Position numbers and translations under genes: made by a program. 64,000 nucleotides of DNA from assembly GCA_039621445.1 (NCBI GenBank), contig CP154957.1:32692399-32756398 (forward strand). The letters are read 5' to 3'. How positions within the stretch are numbered: position 1 is the stretch's first letter; each line of letters begins with the position of its first letter. This document shows positions 37,251 through 49,163 of the stretch, in pieces. The notes under the pieces were generated by a model, which made no database searches, was not told the DNA's origin, and saw nothing but the letters and a program-made list of their open reading frames with translations. The stretch is from Euglena gracilis. Lineage: Eukaryota > Euglenida > Euglenophyceae > Euglenales.

Positions 37251-40200
37251 TTAGCAGACGTGGTGCATTGCCAGCAAGGCCAAAGACACAAAAATAAGAC
37301 CACCAAAATAATTTTGTTCGTTTTCCGCACTGCCCCTCCCTGAGCTCAGGAGCCAAGTCTGGTAGCCATGCCGCTCAACCGCCCACTGGTTGCGGTCCAG
37401 CTCCACCACCGTCTTGCTGAACCGGCGCCACTGCAGCCCCTCCACCGCCGTCCGGCCCTCGCTCCAATCGGCCGCCGCCGCCAGCGCCGGGCCGACGTCC
37501 GCCCCCGCGCCGGCCCCGGCCAGCTGCGCCGCCAGCCACGCGCTGCGCGGGTACGCCACCAGCCCGAGCCGGGCCGTGCGGCGGTCCACGTTGTCGTCCG
37601 CAGTCCCCCGGGACTCCCCTGCCTCTGCAGCGACACCGCTGGGGTCGGCCGCCACCTCCACCCCCAGGGCTGGGCTTGCCTGGGATGCAGCGGGCTCAGG
37701 AACAGATCAGAGCAAATGAGCCTGTGCGGACGTGGCCGACAGCCCATCCATGCCCGACGCCGGCACTCCGCCCCGCCTCGAGGGAAGGCAGCTCTCCCGG
37801 CCGACTGGCTCAAAAACCCCCGGGACCTCAGCCCAGCCCTGCCCGCCATGGCATCGTTGTGCTCCATCGTGAAGCGCAGTTTGCCGAGGCAGCACGGCAC
37901 CACGATGTACGCCGCGTTGCGCTCGGCGGCGGAGACGATGGCGAGGTCGGAGGCTGAGCAATGGAAGCGAAGGGGCCAGGGGCCAGAAAAGCCAAGAAAA
38001 TAAATGCAACTACGAAACAAAACCTCACACAAAGACAGCTAAAGGCATTTGTATGCACCTCATTTAGCAAAATACTTTTGATGGAGAATTCGAGGCAGAA
38101 AAACAAAACAAAACCAAAAATGAAACCAAACCAAACTGAAACAGAACTGATGAAAGTTAAAGTCAGAATTGAAAAGGCATAGGAGCGAAATGACCGTTTG
38201 TACAATTACAGTTTTCAAAGATCCCATTAATTTCACTTCCGTTTTGATTTCCTCCCCTTGTAATCAACACCAGAGCATAGATTCACTTAGTAACCACTGG
38301 GGGATGAGATAGATTGCTTGGTAACCCACAACCGTTAGTAACTCGCACTTAGTAACCCCCCCAACCCACCCACCCACCCACCCACCACTGAAAAATACAC
38401 CCCTGCAAATCCCCCCCTTGGGGGTCGACCCCCTCAATCCCCAACTTTGGCTGAAGCTCCTTGAAGGGGAAAAAAAAACAATCACCCGAGCCTTCCGCAA
38501 GGCCTGGCCGACCTATAGCACAACCCGCACGGGGGGGGGGGGTACAGCGCCGAACCACCAAAACCTCTTGGGTTGCTTAGGTGGGTCACACATGGATCTG
38601 TGACCTGGAGCAATGTTATCAAACACGTTGAATCAAAGCAAGTGCATATGGTACCCAAAAAGTTAAGGTTGACAAATATTTTCAAATTTTTTTGAGAAAT
38701 TTGATACAAAAATTGGCGGAAAAACATAGAAATTTTAGGCGGTCTAAACAAAATGGAATTCAATGCAGCGCATGCCTCCCCCTGGATTATGCACCTGCTA
38801 CAGCAACATGACACTTCACGGACCAGATCCTCAAGAAAAAGGAAGCGGGAGAGCAGACCAGCCCCACACAAGTGCAGTGCCAAAGCGCAATCGAAAGCGC
38901 CGGGGTACTCCTCCACGCTACCGTGCCACGCGGTCACGTTGGATCGGGCCCAGATCTCACAAGGGGTTACAGAGAGGCCACCTTCAGTTTGGCTTGGTGG
39001 TTGGGTCCAATATTGGCAGTTGGCGTGCACATTATTCAAAGGTACGGCGAGAGCTTGAAATTTGGACCAGCTGGGATAAACTGGAGAACTGCACCAAAGT
39101 GATGCATGAAAAAAATGATCACCAAAATTTTTTTAAAAAAATAAAAAGATTATCACACAACGGGATAAAAATCGCACTGCGAAGCAACGTGGTATATCCT
39201 TCTCTTATAACCCACATAGACAGAACAACCTGCAGGAGGAAGAAAAGGCTTGAAAAGTTTTTCATCAAAATGGGCAGCCCCACTGGGGAAAGGTGCCGCG
39301 GCTGGGCAGAGCCAAAATTGGGGCTGCAGCAGCCCCCACGAAAGGAGTGCATGAGCCCTCCAGAAATGGGTGCAGGGGGCTATGAGGCCACGGCCCGGCA
39401 GTCATCTTGGCTGTGGGCAGGCGCCTGTCTGTGTCTGAAGACTTGCACGCCCGGCATCGACCCAGGAGATACAGCAAACCGGCAATGGGGCACCCGGTGC
39501 AGGTGCGTGGGCAGGGAAGCCCGCTGCTCCAACAGCCGCACTGCCTCAGCCTTCAGGTCCACCGCCACAAACTGTAACTCGGGGAATCTGTTGCGAGGAA
39601 ATATATGAACGGCAAAACCACCGGATGCGAGCACACACACGCACACAAACAACGCAACACAACACGGCACAACCAGTAAGGACCCCCCCCCCTGGTGGAG
39701 TCCAGCCACTTGGCTGGAAAATAGTGCTCAATGGGACAAAGAGAAAAAACTGTTCAAAAAGCGAAATTTTCTGAGTTCAAATCTTTCCCCGCTAAAAACT
39801 CAAAACGTTGTCAGGAAACACACACCCAAAACGAAAGCAAAAAAAAATGTTACCCCCCCATCCTGGGCAGGGTTCGATATGGGGGCAGATGGGGGTGGGT
39901 CGGACCCCCCATCCAGGAAGGGGGAGGATACCCCTCCACCTAAACAATGGCGCGCATCCCCCCTGGGGTCGGTCCGAACCCCCCTTGGCATCCGGACCCT
40001 GGCTCCAGTCCAGGGGGGGGGAGAGGGGGGGGACTGACGTAAACCCCGTGGCTGTCCGTCAATTGCGACCCATCAGGAAGGGAAGGGTCGGGTTGGTGGG
40101 AACCACCTAAAACCATGGCACCCTCCTCGCATCCAACCCTGGCTGACAGATTTGTGTGTTTCTCAAAAAAAAAAGTGGGTGCAAGATGGGAGGGGATCAC

Positions 40201-43200
40201 TGCACAGCGGCCTGTATTTCCATTCCAGCACCACTGTACACCTACCCTCCTTACATCGAACCCTGCTCCTGGGGTCGAATCTGCACCCCAAAAAATGCCT
40301 GATGAACATGATAGTGCTTGCTAAGGAATGAAGAGGTCCGAGGTGTTGATGCAAAAAAGATAAGAATCAAAACAGCATGCAGAAACCAAAATCAAAACAA
40401 TGCAGACTAAGAATGAGCATTAAGGCAAAGACGCATTAAGGCTGAATATGATATTCACAGCTCATCTCACAGATTGATGGATGGATTCCTTAGGTTGACT
40501 TTGGAGGTGGGACGTTGTGGGGCAGCAGTGACCCATGGGCGGCGGGAGGAATGAGGAGCTTTTGGGGTTCCCACAGCAACTAACAAGAAGGACCTCGCAG
40601 GAGACCAGCCACCCAGGACGAGAGCAAAAAAAAAATACAAATCGTGTGAACTCTGCTAACCAAAGCATTCCTGTTTGGGCAACTCCATCCATCTCATTCA
40701 TTATTCCTTCATTATTGGTGGAAAGTTTTGCATTGTTGTTGAGATTTGTCAGAATCCCAGCTCCAGAATTCCGTTGTGGGGGTTTGTGGGAATTTGGAGG
40801 GATTTGACGGTATTTGTCGCTGGGGTGCTTGCTCATTCTAGCAAAGTTGCGTGTCTGGACACAGACTGTTCCCAACAGGCCGAAGGATGGGTGACCAAAA
40901 AAGAGAATAAGATTTTAATAGCATTTATCTCCAAAAAATTCGTGGAGACGTCAGATGGGGAAAAAAGGAGGCAACAGATTCAACATCAGACATCTTTTCC
41001 AAAACGATGTTTGTTGCTCCCCCTGGCCATATCCGCCCCCCATGACCATGTCGATTGGATTTGGGGTATTAACGGACCGTTCCCCTTGCACATGTCTGCA
41101 GCCTTAGAGGGCAGACAGAGTCCACACGCTGGACCGAGCGGCCAGGAACGAGGAAAGCCGACAGGCTGGCGAAGGGGCTGGCAAAGACACCTCCAGGCGA
41201 GGGGCAGCGTGAGGTTTCCACTGCCGGACCCGAAGTCCACCACACGGGAGCCGGCGGGCAGCCGGAGCAGTGAGAGGAACGCCACGAACGACTCGACCTG
41301 ATCGTGTAAGGCACAGTGACACGTGGGCAGAGGGCACGTGAATGAAGGCATTGATGCACCGGATGAGAGGGAGGGTAAGAGATGGAAGGGAGAGAAAATT
41401 TTTCGGCAGGATTGGTTGACTCGTCATCCCCTTAACCAAGTTTGGCGGGTATTGTGCTTGGTGCGGGCGTTGTAGGGGATAACATTATTTTGCCATCAGC
41501 CCCAGCACCAACAACAACGCGGCACCATCAGCACAGGAAGCACTCACTGTCCACCTGCCACAGCTTGCGCTGCGTTCGCAGATATAGCCCCTTGCCCTTG
41601 TTGCCGAGGCCTCCTCCTTCGCCAGGGTGCAGTGGTGCACACAGAGTGGTGTGTTCCAAACGGTGAGGGCTCCTGATGCAGAAACAATCACACCCACAGT
41701 GTAATTCAACAAAAGCTACTCCTGTCAACCCACACAAAAAAAAACACAAAAAAAGAGTTTGCACCTGCGTGGCCACATCCGGCCGTCCACACCACCCGTG
41801 GTCGCCGGCATCGCCGCCCAGTCCACCAGCCCCGTCGCAACCTCCGCGGGCCGTAGGGCGGAGTAGCACGCCGCCCTCCGCCGCCCCCACCACCCCGCCT
41901 CGTCCTCCGCCCCCGCGTCCCCCGGGCCTGCCCCCGCTGCCCCGTCGGGTCCGCCGGGCAGGGCCAGGCCGGCCAGCAGCGTCCGCAGCTGCGTCACGTG
42001 CCGGGCCCGGCGGCGGAGGCGGGTCGCGCGGCGGGCGGCGCGGACGGCGGGGTCGGCCAGCGGCCGCGGGGCTGGCGGGGCCGGGGGTGGGGCGGGCGCA
42101 GGGCTGAACGGGAAGGCCGGGCGGCCTGCTCGAGGCCCCCCAGCCTTCCAGGGGGGAGGTGGGTCGCACCACCCACCCATCCCTGTCACTTCACAAAGGC
42201 AAACCCATCGACACCAACTGGATCCAAGGTGCCGAAAGAAGAATTTTGGCCCAAGGTCGGCGCCGCTGAAAACACAAAAGCGCGCCGGAACATGGGTCAG
42301 GCGTGTCGGCGGCCAAAACGGCGAACGGGCGGCGATAGAGGGCCTCCAGGGGTACATTTGGTCTGACTGACAGTTCCGGAAATAATTTAAATTTTCTCGA
42401 GATATTTTCGAAAAATCGATTTTTGACCAAAAATCTCACCCCAGCGAACTGGGGGGTAGGCAAATCCTACCCAATTTGGACCCCTGGCAAAAAAAAAACA
42501 GGCCGGGGTGGAGTCGACCCCCCCCCACCACACCAGGGTCCCGGTCAGCCCGGGGAGGGCGGGACATGGTACTGGGCCCGCAGGGATGCGGGGAAGCCGG
42601 GTGGCGGGGGGGCCGTCTGGAGGGCCCTCAGGGCGGCAGCCGCGGCGGCCGGGTCGGGAAAGACGAGGCGCGCACTGCCGAGGTGCTGCTTCCCTGGGGA
42701 CGGCGGGGAGGGCGGTGCGGAAGCGGGCCTCGGCCCCATATGCCGTCCTGGTGCAAAAGACCCGCACGTCACGCAAGTGTCAGACAGGATTTCCCAACCC
42801 ACCGGTGGTGCGGTTGGAACCGCACTCCTCAGCTGCGCAAGGTCTGTAAGAATTGGCCCGCCGAGCCGACCCAAAAGCGGGGGGCAGGGGGACCTTGGTC
42901 CCGGGCGGAGGTGGAGTCCGAGACGGGCCGGACGTGGATGGCCACAGGGGGGGACATGGAACCGTAGCGTCCGCGGATGCGGATGCGGATGCGGGAGCGG
43001 TTTTTACGACAGATGGAACACAAATAAAAACTTTTACTCGCCACAACCCATGTGATGGGGGGGAGGTTGTGGATTTATAATAATTTGGGTCAGATTTTGA
43101 CCAACAATTCCTTGAATTGTTTGAATCCCTGTGGTTTATTGGGGGACGCCAATATTGACTTTGCTGTATGGTTCTAAAATAAATTTACAGCCACGCTCCA

Positions 43201-43385
43201 CGCTCAGCCATTGCTGCAGTTTCTGCCGGACCTTATCGATTCCATGGGTCAGAGATCCCGAAATCCTCACAGAAATGGCTGAGGGAGGCGCAGGCGACGG
43301 GCACGGGGGTGTGCCACGGCAGCCCCGACACATGCACACAGCCGGAGGGCAGGCCCTCGTCCGGGAGCCAGTGTCCTGAGGCGAA
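37251..43385 (-). CDS. RRM plus SAM-dependent methyltransferase (GSTCD/METTL25-like)
   Basis: Exons in coding order: about 43385-43270 (first half of an RNA-recognition motif, CVHVSGLPWHTPVPVAC), about 42692-42560 (second half, SARLVFPDPAAAAAALRAL), about 42071-41765, 41672-41555, 41297-41191, 39587-39494, 38955-38859, 37953-about 37880, 37679-37251 (TAA 37253-37251). Phase agrees from 41765 to 37953. Methyltransferase motif I is RVVDFGSGSGNLTLPLAW. The acidic post-I loop is FVAVDLKAEAVRLL. Motif IV is FDCALALHLCGA and is followed by YIVVPCCLGKLRF. The last exon has a WSEGRTAVEGLQWRRFSK segment and VVELDRNQWAVE. The HLCG and PCC motifs point to the Rossmann methyltransferase group that includes GSTCD, METTL25 and TRM13. 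With an RRM in front, an RNA substrate is likely, but this is inference. The exon ending near 37880 needs a non-GT (perhaps GC) donor to keep phase. An extra exon near 43690-43580 may carry the start codon. Confidence 0.84.
39868..40265. mobile_element. hAT-like MITE, family 1, copy 3
   Basis: Element of 398 bp in a methyltransferase-gene intron. Left end CAGGGTTCGATATGGGGG; right end CCCTCCTTACATCGAACCCTG. Flanks ATCCTGGG (39860-39867) and CTCCTGGG (40266-40273) differ at one base, so this copy is older. An internal CATCCAACCCTG near 40130-40141 mimics the end but has no matching flank. Confidence 0.75.
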
Positions 43386-43576
43386 GTAGTCTCCGCGGCC
43401 CCTCACACATGGATGCAAAACAAAACCCATGGACAGTGCCACACTGCGCACATGGCACACAGAACATCCATGCAGCACAGCACTTGGGCACAACAAAAAT
43501 GGTCTAGTCAATGGGTGGAAAGAGAGATCGCGCCCAAAATGGAAACAAGAGGACAAGCCTGTTCACCAGGCACACC

Positions 43577-43693
43577 GCTGTTGTCGGTCGCCACGGTGCA
43601 GAGATGCCAGCGGCGGACTTGGGGGGCACCATGACCATCGGCTGGGGCCCTGGCGGCCAGAATGCGACCCGTCAGCATCGCGATGAGCCACAA
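43577..43693 (-). CDS. Possible first exon of the RRM-methyltransferase gene
   Basis: This GC-rich block is open in all three minus-strand frames and lies just upstream of the RRM exon. Two frames begin with a usable Met: one reads MLTGRILAARAPADGHG, the other MVMVPPKSAAGISAPW. Both reach a GTGTG donor near 43577. The correct frame cannot be chosen by eye, and no family motif is present. It is listed because the gene to its left has no start codon in its recognised exons, and because the block resembles the confirmed exons in base composition. Confidence 0.35.
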
Positions 43694-44317
43694 TAAAGTA
43701 GCGGTTGACCTGCAATGGAGATGGAATAGAATGTCTTTCATTCTCAATCATTCCTGACGTCCTTCATGCTTGCCAATCCCGTGGGGGGTGTCACATTCCA
43801 CTTTCGAGATAGCAGTCGGTTACTTCCGACCGCTTGGGTGGGGAGCACCACAGAACCCTGCAAGGAAATATTTTATCGGCATAGAAAATGTCGAAGAAAA
43901 TTTGGGCCTAAAACTTGGCGCCTTGGGGAAAACGTGAAAGAATGGGAGGTCGATGCACCCCCACCCACCACCCAACGTTCAGCCCTGCCGCAGGTGGTCC
44001 TCAAGGGGGAAAAAATCTGGTCCCATGACATTCAATGAAAAATCCACAAGAAAAATGGCCACACCCCGGCAAAAATGGGGTCAGGAAAAAAAGTGATTTC
44101 TGGCATCCTTGGACCATCGCCCATCCACCCAAAACGTCAAAAAAAGGTGGCCCTGAAATGGTGGTCAATCCTGTTTTTTTGGGGGGGGGGTTGGGCCAGC
44201 TGAGAATTTTGTGATCGTTTGGGGGGGGGGTCACTCCAGCCATTCCACCCAGAATAGCTGAAAAATCAAAGGATTTTGGTCGTTTCTTCAAAGAATTATC
44301 CACTTTCAGCCACTCCC

Positions 44318-44740
44318 AGGGTTCGATAATAAGGGCAGTTGGGGGGGGGGGGTGTTGAACTCCAGTCCAGGACAGTGGGGGGACACTCCCGCCCTTCATG
44401 TACATTTGCGCATTCTAGGGAACCGAATTTTGGCCCGGTGCAAACGGACCGAAAATGTTGCCCCCCCCCCGAATCGGCCAAAAATGCCATTTGTCACTTT
44501 TTGGGCAAATTTTTGCCAAAATGTTTTAAAAAAAATACGGCACACAAATACGGGAAGGAAAATTTTGACCTTTGGGGGGGTTGGAACTACAATATTTCCC
44601 GGAGCCAAAACGGAGCCAGAGAGAACCAGCCAAAAAAAACCAGTTGGTCACCCCCAAGGGAGGTTGGGGTTGGGCCAGGGGCTGGCGAATCCCCTGGGGG
44701 GTTCGGTCAGGAGTGGCCAGGGTTCGACATAAAGAGGGTG
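44318..44740. mobile_element. Family 1 MITE remnants
   Basis: Two family-1 ends lie about 390 bp apart in the same orientation (CAGGGTTCGATAATAAGGG near 44318 and CAGGGTTCGACATAAAGAGG near 44708). Typical interior sequence (AAAAATGCCATTTGTCACTTTTTGGGC) lies between them. No proper inverse end or flanking duplication was found, so these look like truncated or rearranged copies. Confidence 0.5.
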
Positions 44741-45180
44741 TACGGGGTGGAAGGAGGGTCCGGTCCAAGGGGGGTGCTGGACCGGACCAGAGGGAGGGTC
44801 CGGCCCTCCCACCCGCCAAGGGGGGGTCCAGACAGACCTGAGGGGGCTACGGAGACCACCCAAAAGTCCAAATTTTCCAAAATAGACTGGCTCCTGCTTC
44901 ACACCAATGGATTCATCCATCCAGGCATGGTCAGGAAGCCAACTAACACACACCACTTGAGAGTCACCCTGAGATCGGTGGGTGTGGGTGAAGCCGTTGG
45001 GGTCTGCCCAAGCAAGTGCTGTTCCACAATTAAAATGGAAATATGCAGGTTCGGTTTGGTGACTGCAACGTGAAAGAAAGGTTGCAACGCAGGATGCTCT
45101 TGTGATAAAATGCAAACACAGCCACCGCATTACTGTTAAGAGAACACACCTTTCACACTGTTTCTAGAAAGAAATGCTTT

Positions 45181-45555
45181 TCAATCTTCGGGTTCCTTGA
45201 AGCAATGCCATTGCTCATTTCTTTTGGGATGTATGGGAAAAGGGAAATTGGGAGAGTTGCATCGATATGGGTTGGTACCTGATGCATCTGAGATGGTTGT
45301 CAGGTATGTGTGCCTCTCTCTCCCTCTTTCACTCCAAATCAAAAATGAGGGCAGCCCTTTTTGGGTGGGATGAAAAGAGGTTGGGAGAATCCGGGAATGA
45401 AGTTGGCGAGCCATATGCAACACTGGTGCGCGCTGCCGGTGCCCCATCGTCAGCAGGTTGGGCACGTACGGAGTTTCTATGGGAGTACCATGTATTGCCC
45501 AAGCGATGAAGTGGCGCACTTCAAATGGGGTCCAGAGCGCTGTGTGGCAAGGCAA
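45181..45555 (-). other. Unrecognised 124-codon ORF
   Basis: A minus-strand ORF with ordinary composition (not repeat-derived) contains FIAWAIHGTPIETPYVPNLL followed by a His/Arg-rich stretch. It lies alone between the RRM-methyltransferase gene and the hAT fragment. It may be an exon or a transposon remnant; no domain is recognised. Confidence 0.25.
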
Positions 45556-47194
45556 AGGGAGCGGGGAAACACCAGATTAAAAACAGGTGCAAAGGGGGTA
45601 TGAATTGATTGGTGCTTCATTATTGCTAGGAAATGTATCAGACAAAGAGGTCTAAAACAACCTTTATTTGACATTCACTTGTGGTAATCTTTCCTTGTCT
45701 GGTCGCTGATCATCTCGTTATGATCTGTGAATTTAAATCTCACGAGAACCTAAGCCTCCTGATGTCCACAAATGAATAAATATCAACCAACAGCATAATG
45801 GCGTACTCTAGATTGCTTTTTTGGAATGACCAAAAATCACTACGGTTTTGGTTTAGGGGATTGTTTACCCAACTCTCACCCTTACCCTTGACATTGAGCC
45901 TTTTTGGGCTGGTCATCCAGAAACCAATAGAATGACGCGGAGTTCAAGAAGCAAATGGACAAACACGCTTAGGTACACACACAACTGTGCAGTCAAAGCA
46001 AATAGTAAGGGAAGTGTACTAGAAAAAAAACTATGGAGAAAAGCATTTTGCCCGTGCTTTAAATTTAGTTTGGGGAATGTTGTAAACCATAATATTTTTT
46101 TTATTTTTTTCCCTCCCTAGGATCCAATTTCGGTAGCCCAGATATCCCCCCCCCCCCATTTCCTCACTGACATCCATAAAAAAATGTCTTTTCTTGAGTG
46201 TTAGAACCAGATTTTCATGACTTCCATTTAAACCCCCCCAAATAACCTGGCGGGGTGCCAGGTTTTTGGGGCCCTGCCCCCCCCCGCCAGGCTATTTGGG
46301 CCCTTTTTCAGCGTCGTAAAAGAAGGGGGTTTAACTTGAAATTAGTGCATAAACCTCAGACAGAATAATTATGGTGTTCGATGGTGTTCAACCAAGATAC
46401 AACATCTTTCAGGGTGAAATAATGTAAACCCCCCAAAATTACAAAAAAAAAATGCAAAATTGTCCGCTCCCCCCCCTTTCTGGGGGTGGAATTCGGCCAG
46501 AAAATAATAAACAAATAACATTCCCGGGGGGAAATATTAGTTGGGAGGGGTGTTCACTTCACATCAAATCTTTAGCAAACCACACTGCAGCGAGCGAGTG
46601 TGTGAGTAAACTGCTCGAAAATGTGTTATTCGCAAACTAACGGGTGTTTCCCAGACCACTCGCCTGTAAAATGCTACTCTTGCACGATTGAAGCCGTTCG
46701 TGGTCTTTGATGGAGACTTGGTTTTTCCTTGGCTGAAAGAGTCGTTAAAAAAAATGCAATCAAAACATTTTTTGAGAATCTCCAGGTGCTGTCCCAAAGT
46801 ATTAGGTCCCCATGATTCTCGGGCTGGCCTCAAAGGGAAACTCCCCGCAGGTCAACATGGAGGGAGGCAGGCACACCGGTGGCGCACAGGCCGGCGAGGG
46901 CGACCAGCAGCGTGGCAGCGGTGCGACTCATATGGCGGTGGGCCAAGCGGGCTCGCAGAGGCCCGCCACTCCTGGGCCCCATCCCGATCCTGACGGCGGG
47001 GAACGAATGCAGCGGTGGATGGACGGCCAGTGTGGAGTTCCGGCACTCCAGTGGGCCACGGCAGACTGCAGCGTCGTTTCAAATGGGAGCGTGCAGGAGA
47101 GAAGGACTATGACCACTGCCTCGGTTGTGCCACAAAAGACGCCATCCATTCCCCCCCCCCCGCGATCAAGCACCTCTGGTCACCCATGCCCTTG

Positions 47195-47275
47195 AGCCCA
47201 GCATCGCCCAGCATCGCCCTGCGTCGCCCTGCATCGCCCAGCATCGCCCAGCATCGTCCAGCATCGCCTTTGAAG
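47195..47275. repeat. CAGCATCGCC decamer array, locus 1
   Basis: About eight copies of CAGCATCGCC/CTGCATCGCC in tandem. Confidence 0.85.
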
Positions 47276-47749
47276 CACTCAGAGGTGTACCTCCTGTGCC
47301 CACATTCACTCAGATACCTGCCTCCAGAGCATCCAATACAGCATCTGCATGCACTTCATCCACTTTTATCCACATTTGGTCATTTACCCACTTGTACAAC
47401 TTTTGGCCGCTCTTGGCCACTTTTGGCCACTTTTGGCAACTTTGCCCAATTTAACCCACCTTTGGCTGCCTTTGGCGTGTGGCTACTGCCAGATATGCTT
47501 CCGATTTGACTGCTGATTGACTGCTTTGGCCCCTTTCAGACCATTGTCCGGTCGGCCAAAGCCAATTTTAGACCACTGGCCACAAGCATCTCCCTTGATC
47601 CCTTATTTCATTTGGCCAATCCAGCATCTGCATCCACTGCGCCAATCCATTATCCGCAGCTTGTGCAGTATCTGCATCCATTGCATCTTGTCCAATATCA
47701 GTGTGTGCATCTCGACCAGTACCTGCATCTTGTCAAGAATCCTAATCTT

Positions 47750-47965
47750 GTCCAGCATCTGCATCCATTTATCTGCACCTTGTCCAGCATCTGCATCTTG
47801 TCCAGCATCTGCATCTTGTCCAGCATCTGCATCTTGTCCAGCATCTGCACCTTGACCAGCATCTGCATCTTATCTTGCCCAGCATCTGCATCTTATCTTG
47901 CCCAGCATCTGCATCTTGTCCAGCATCTGCATCTTGTCCAGCATCTGCATCTTGTCCAGGATAAC
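47750..47965. repeat. CAGCATCTGCATCTTGTC 18-mer array
   Basis: About ten copies with little divergence, plus outlying partial units from 47625. It encodes only low-complexity peptide. Confidence 0.9.
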
Positions 47966-48403
47966 CTTATCCAATATTTGCGTCTTGCCTAATGTCTTCA
48001 TCCATTGGCTCCCAACCTAGCCAAAATAACCGCAAAAGCCCCAAAAATATCCACAAAAAAAAACCAAAATTGACCACATAAAGACCCAAAAAGCAACCAA
48101 AATGACCAAAAATGGCTTGAAATAACCTAAAATTGCCCAAAACGCCAACAATTTCCACAAAAGATTGTGAAAAATGACCCAAAATCACCAAAAGGGCGCA
48201 AAATGGCCAAAAATGCCATAAAATGTGTTCATATTGACCCAAATTAGCCCAATATTTGCCAAATCAGTGGCAAATAGCCCCCAAATTAGCAAAATTGATC
48301 CAAAATGGACAAGATGAGTGTGAAACTGGAGATTTGTGGGGAAATTATCCCAAAAATGGATTTAATTCTTCAAAAATTTCAAAAAAATGCCACATCGCCC
48401 AGC

Positions 48404-48502
48404 ATCGCCCAGCATCGCCCAGCATCGGAACCCCACCTCAAGTCTCCAAAAATCCAGCATCGCCCAGCATCGCCCTGCATTGCCCAGCATCGCCCTGCAT
48501 CA
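48404..48502. repeat. CAGCATCGCC decamer array, locus 2
   Basis: Second cluster of the same decamer 1.1 kb away from locus 1, with an unrelated insert in the middle. Confidence 0.85.
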
Positions 48503-48588
48503 TCAGAGGTGCTTGCCCGCGATCAATCCCCATGAGCGGCCAGGGACAGAACCTGTGTAAGATGTGGCTTTGGTTTGTCTATACAGCC

Positions 48589-48690
48589 AAGCACCTATAG
48601 TTGACCCCCAGATTCTTGCCATTTTCGGCCATTTTCGGAAATTTTCAGCCATTTTCGGCCATTATCGGCATTTTTTTCCTATAGGTGGGG
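48589..48690. repeat. CACCTATAG ... CTATAGGTG inverted repeat around TTTTCGGCCA units
   Basis: The outer arms CACCTATAG and CTATAGGTG are inverse. Between them CCATTTTCGG repeats five times. The same unit and one arm recur at 50170-50235, next to the family 3 element. Confidence 0.65.
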
Positions 48691-49163
48691 GGTTAAAAAT
48701 ACCTTAAAATCCTTTCATACCAACAATGCATTTGATCAATCATGCAACGTGAAAGTAGTTGTGAGCAACAAATCAAGCAAACGCATCCAAGGAGGTGCGT
48801 TTGGTGCTCATAAAAGAGGTCAAAGAGTTTTTTGTTGCAATCCACCAAAGAAACTTGGGGGGGGGGGTTAATTCGAACGACAACCACAAAAGTTTCGAAG
48901 AAATAAAATAAAACACGTGGGAAGTCGAATTCCATCGGAAGAAGAATGAATGAAGAGAACATTGCTGAATGATGCAGCAGGAATTTTTATTTGAAACTCT
49001 CACAAATAATTGACATCGTGAAAACTCTAAATGCACAAATGCATGGGTTCAGAGAAGCCTTGATGTAAAGTTTCATCCGTCATGTTGAGACGATCATCCG
49101 TCTGGATATGGCGAAGTTGGGATGCATCCATTAAAATTGAATATTCTCTTATTTTTCCACATG

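Larger units (their letters stand above)
43694..49163. other. Repeat-rich intergenic region
   Basis: Contains family 1 remnants, the CAGCATC arrays, the 45.2-kb ORF, and AT-rich DNA at 48.7-49.1 kb that may be the decayed 3' part of the hAT-like element. No host gene recognised. Confidence 0.5.

Noticed and set aside
41676-42366. Long plus-strand frames over 41.7-42.4 kb
   Set aside because: Antisense of a GC-rich methyltransferase exon; the minus frame phases with the next exons and the plus frames do not.
47195-48502. Regularly spaced repeats resembling a CRISPR array
   Set aside because: Units are directly tandem without unique spacers, and the sequence is eukaryotic.
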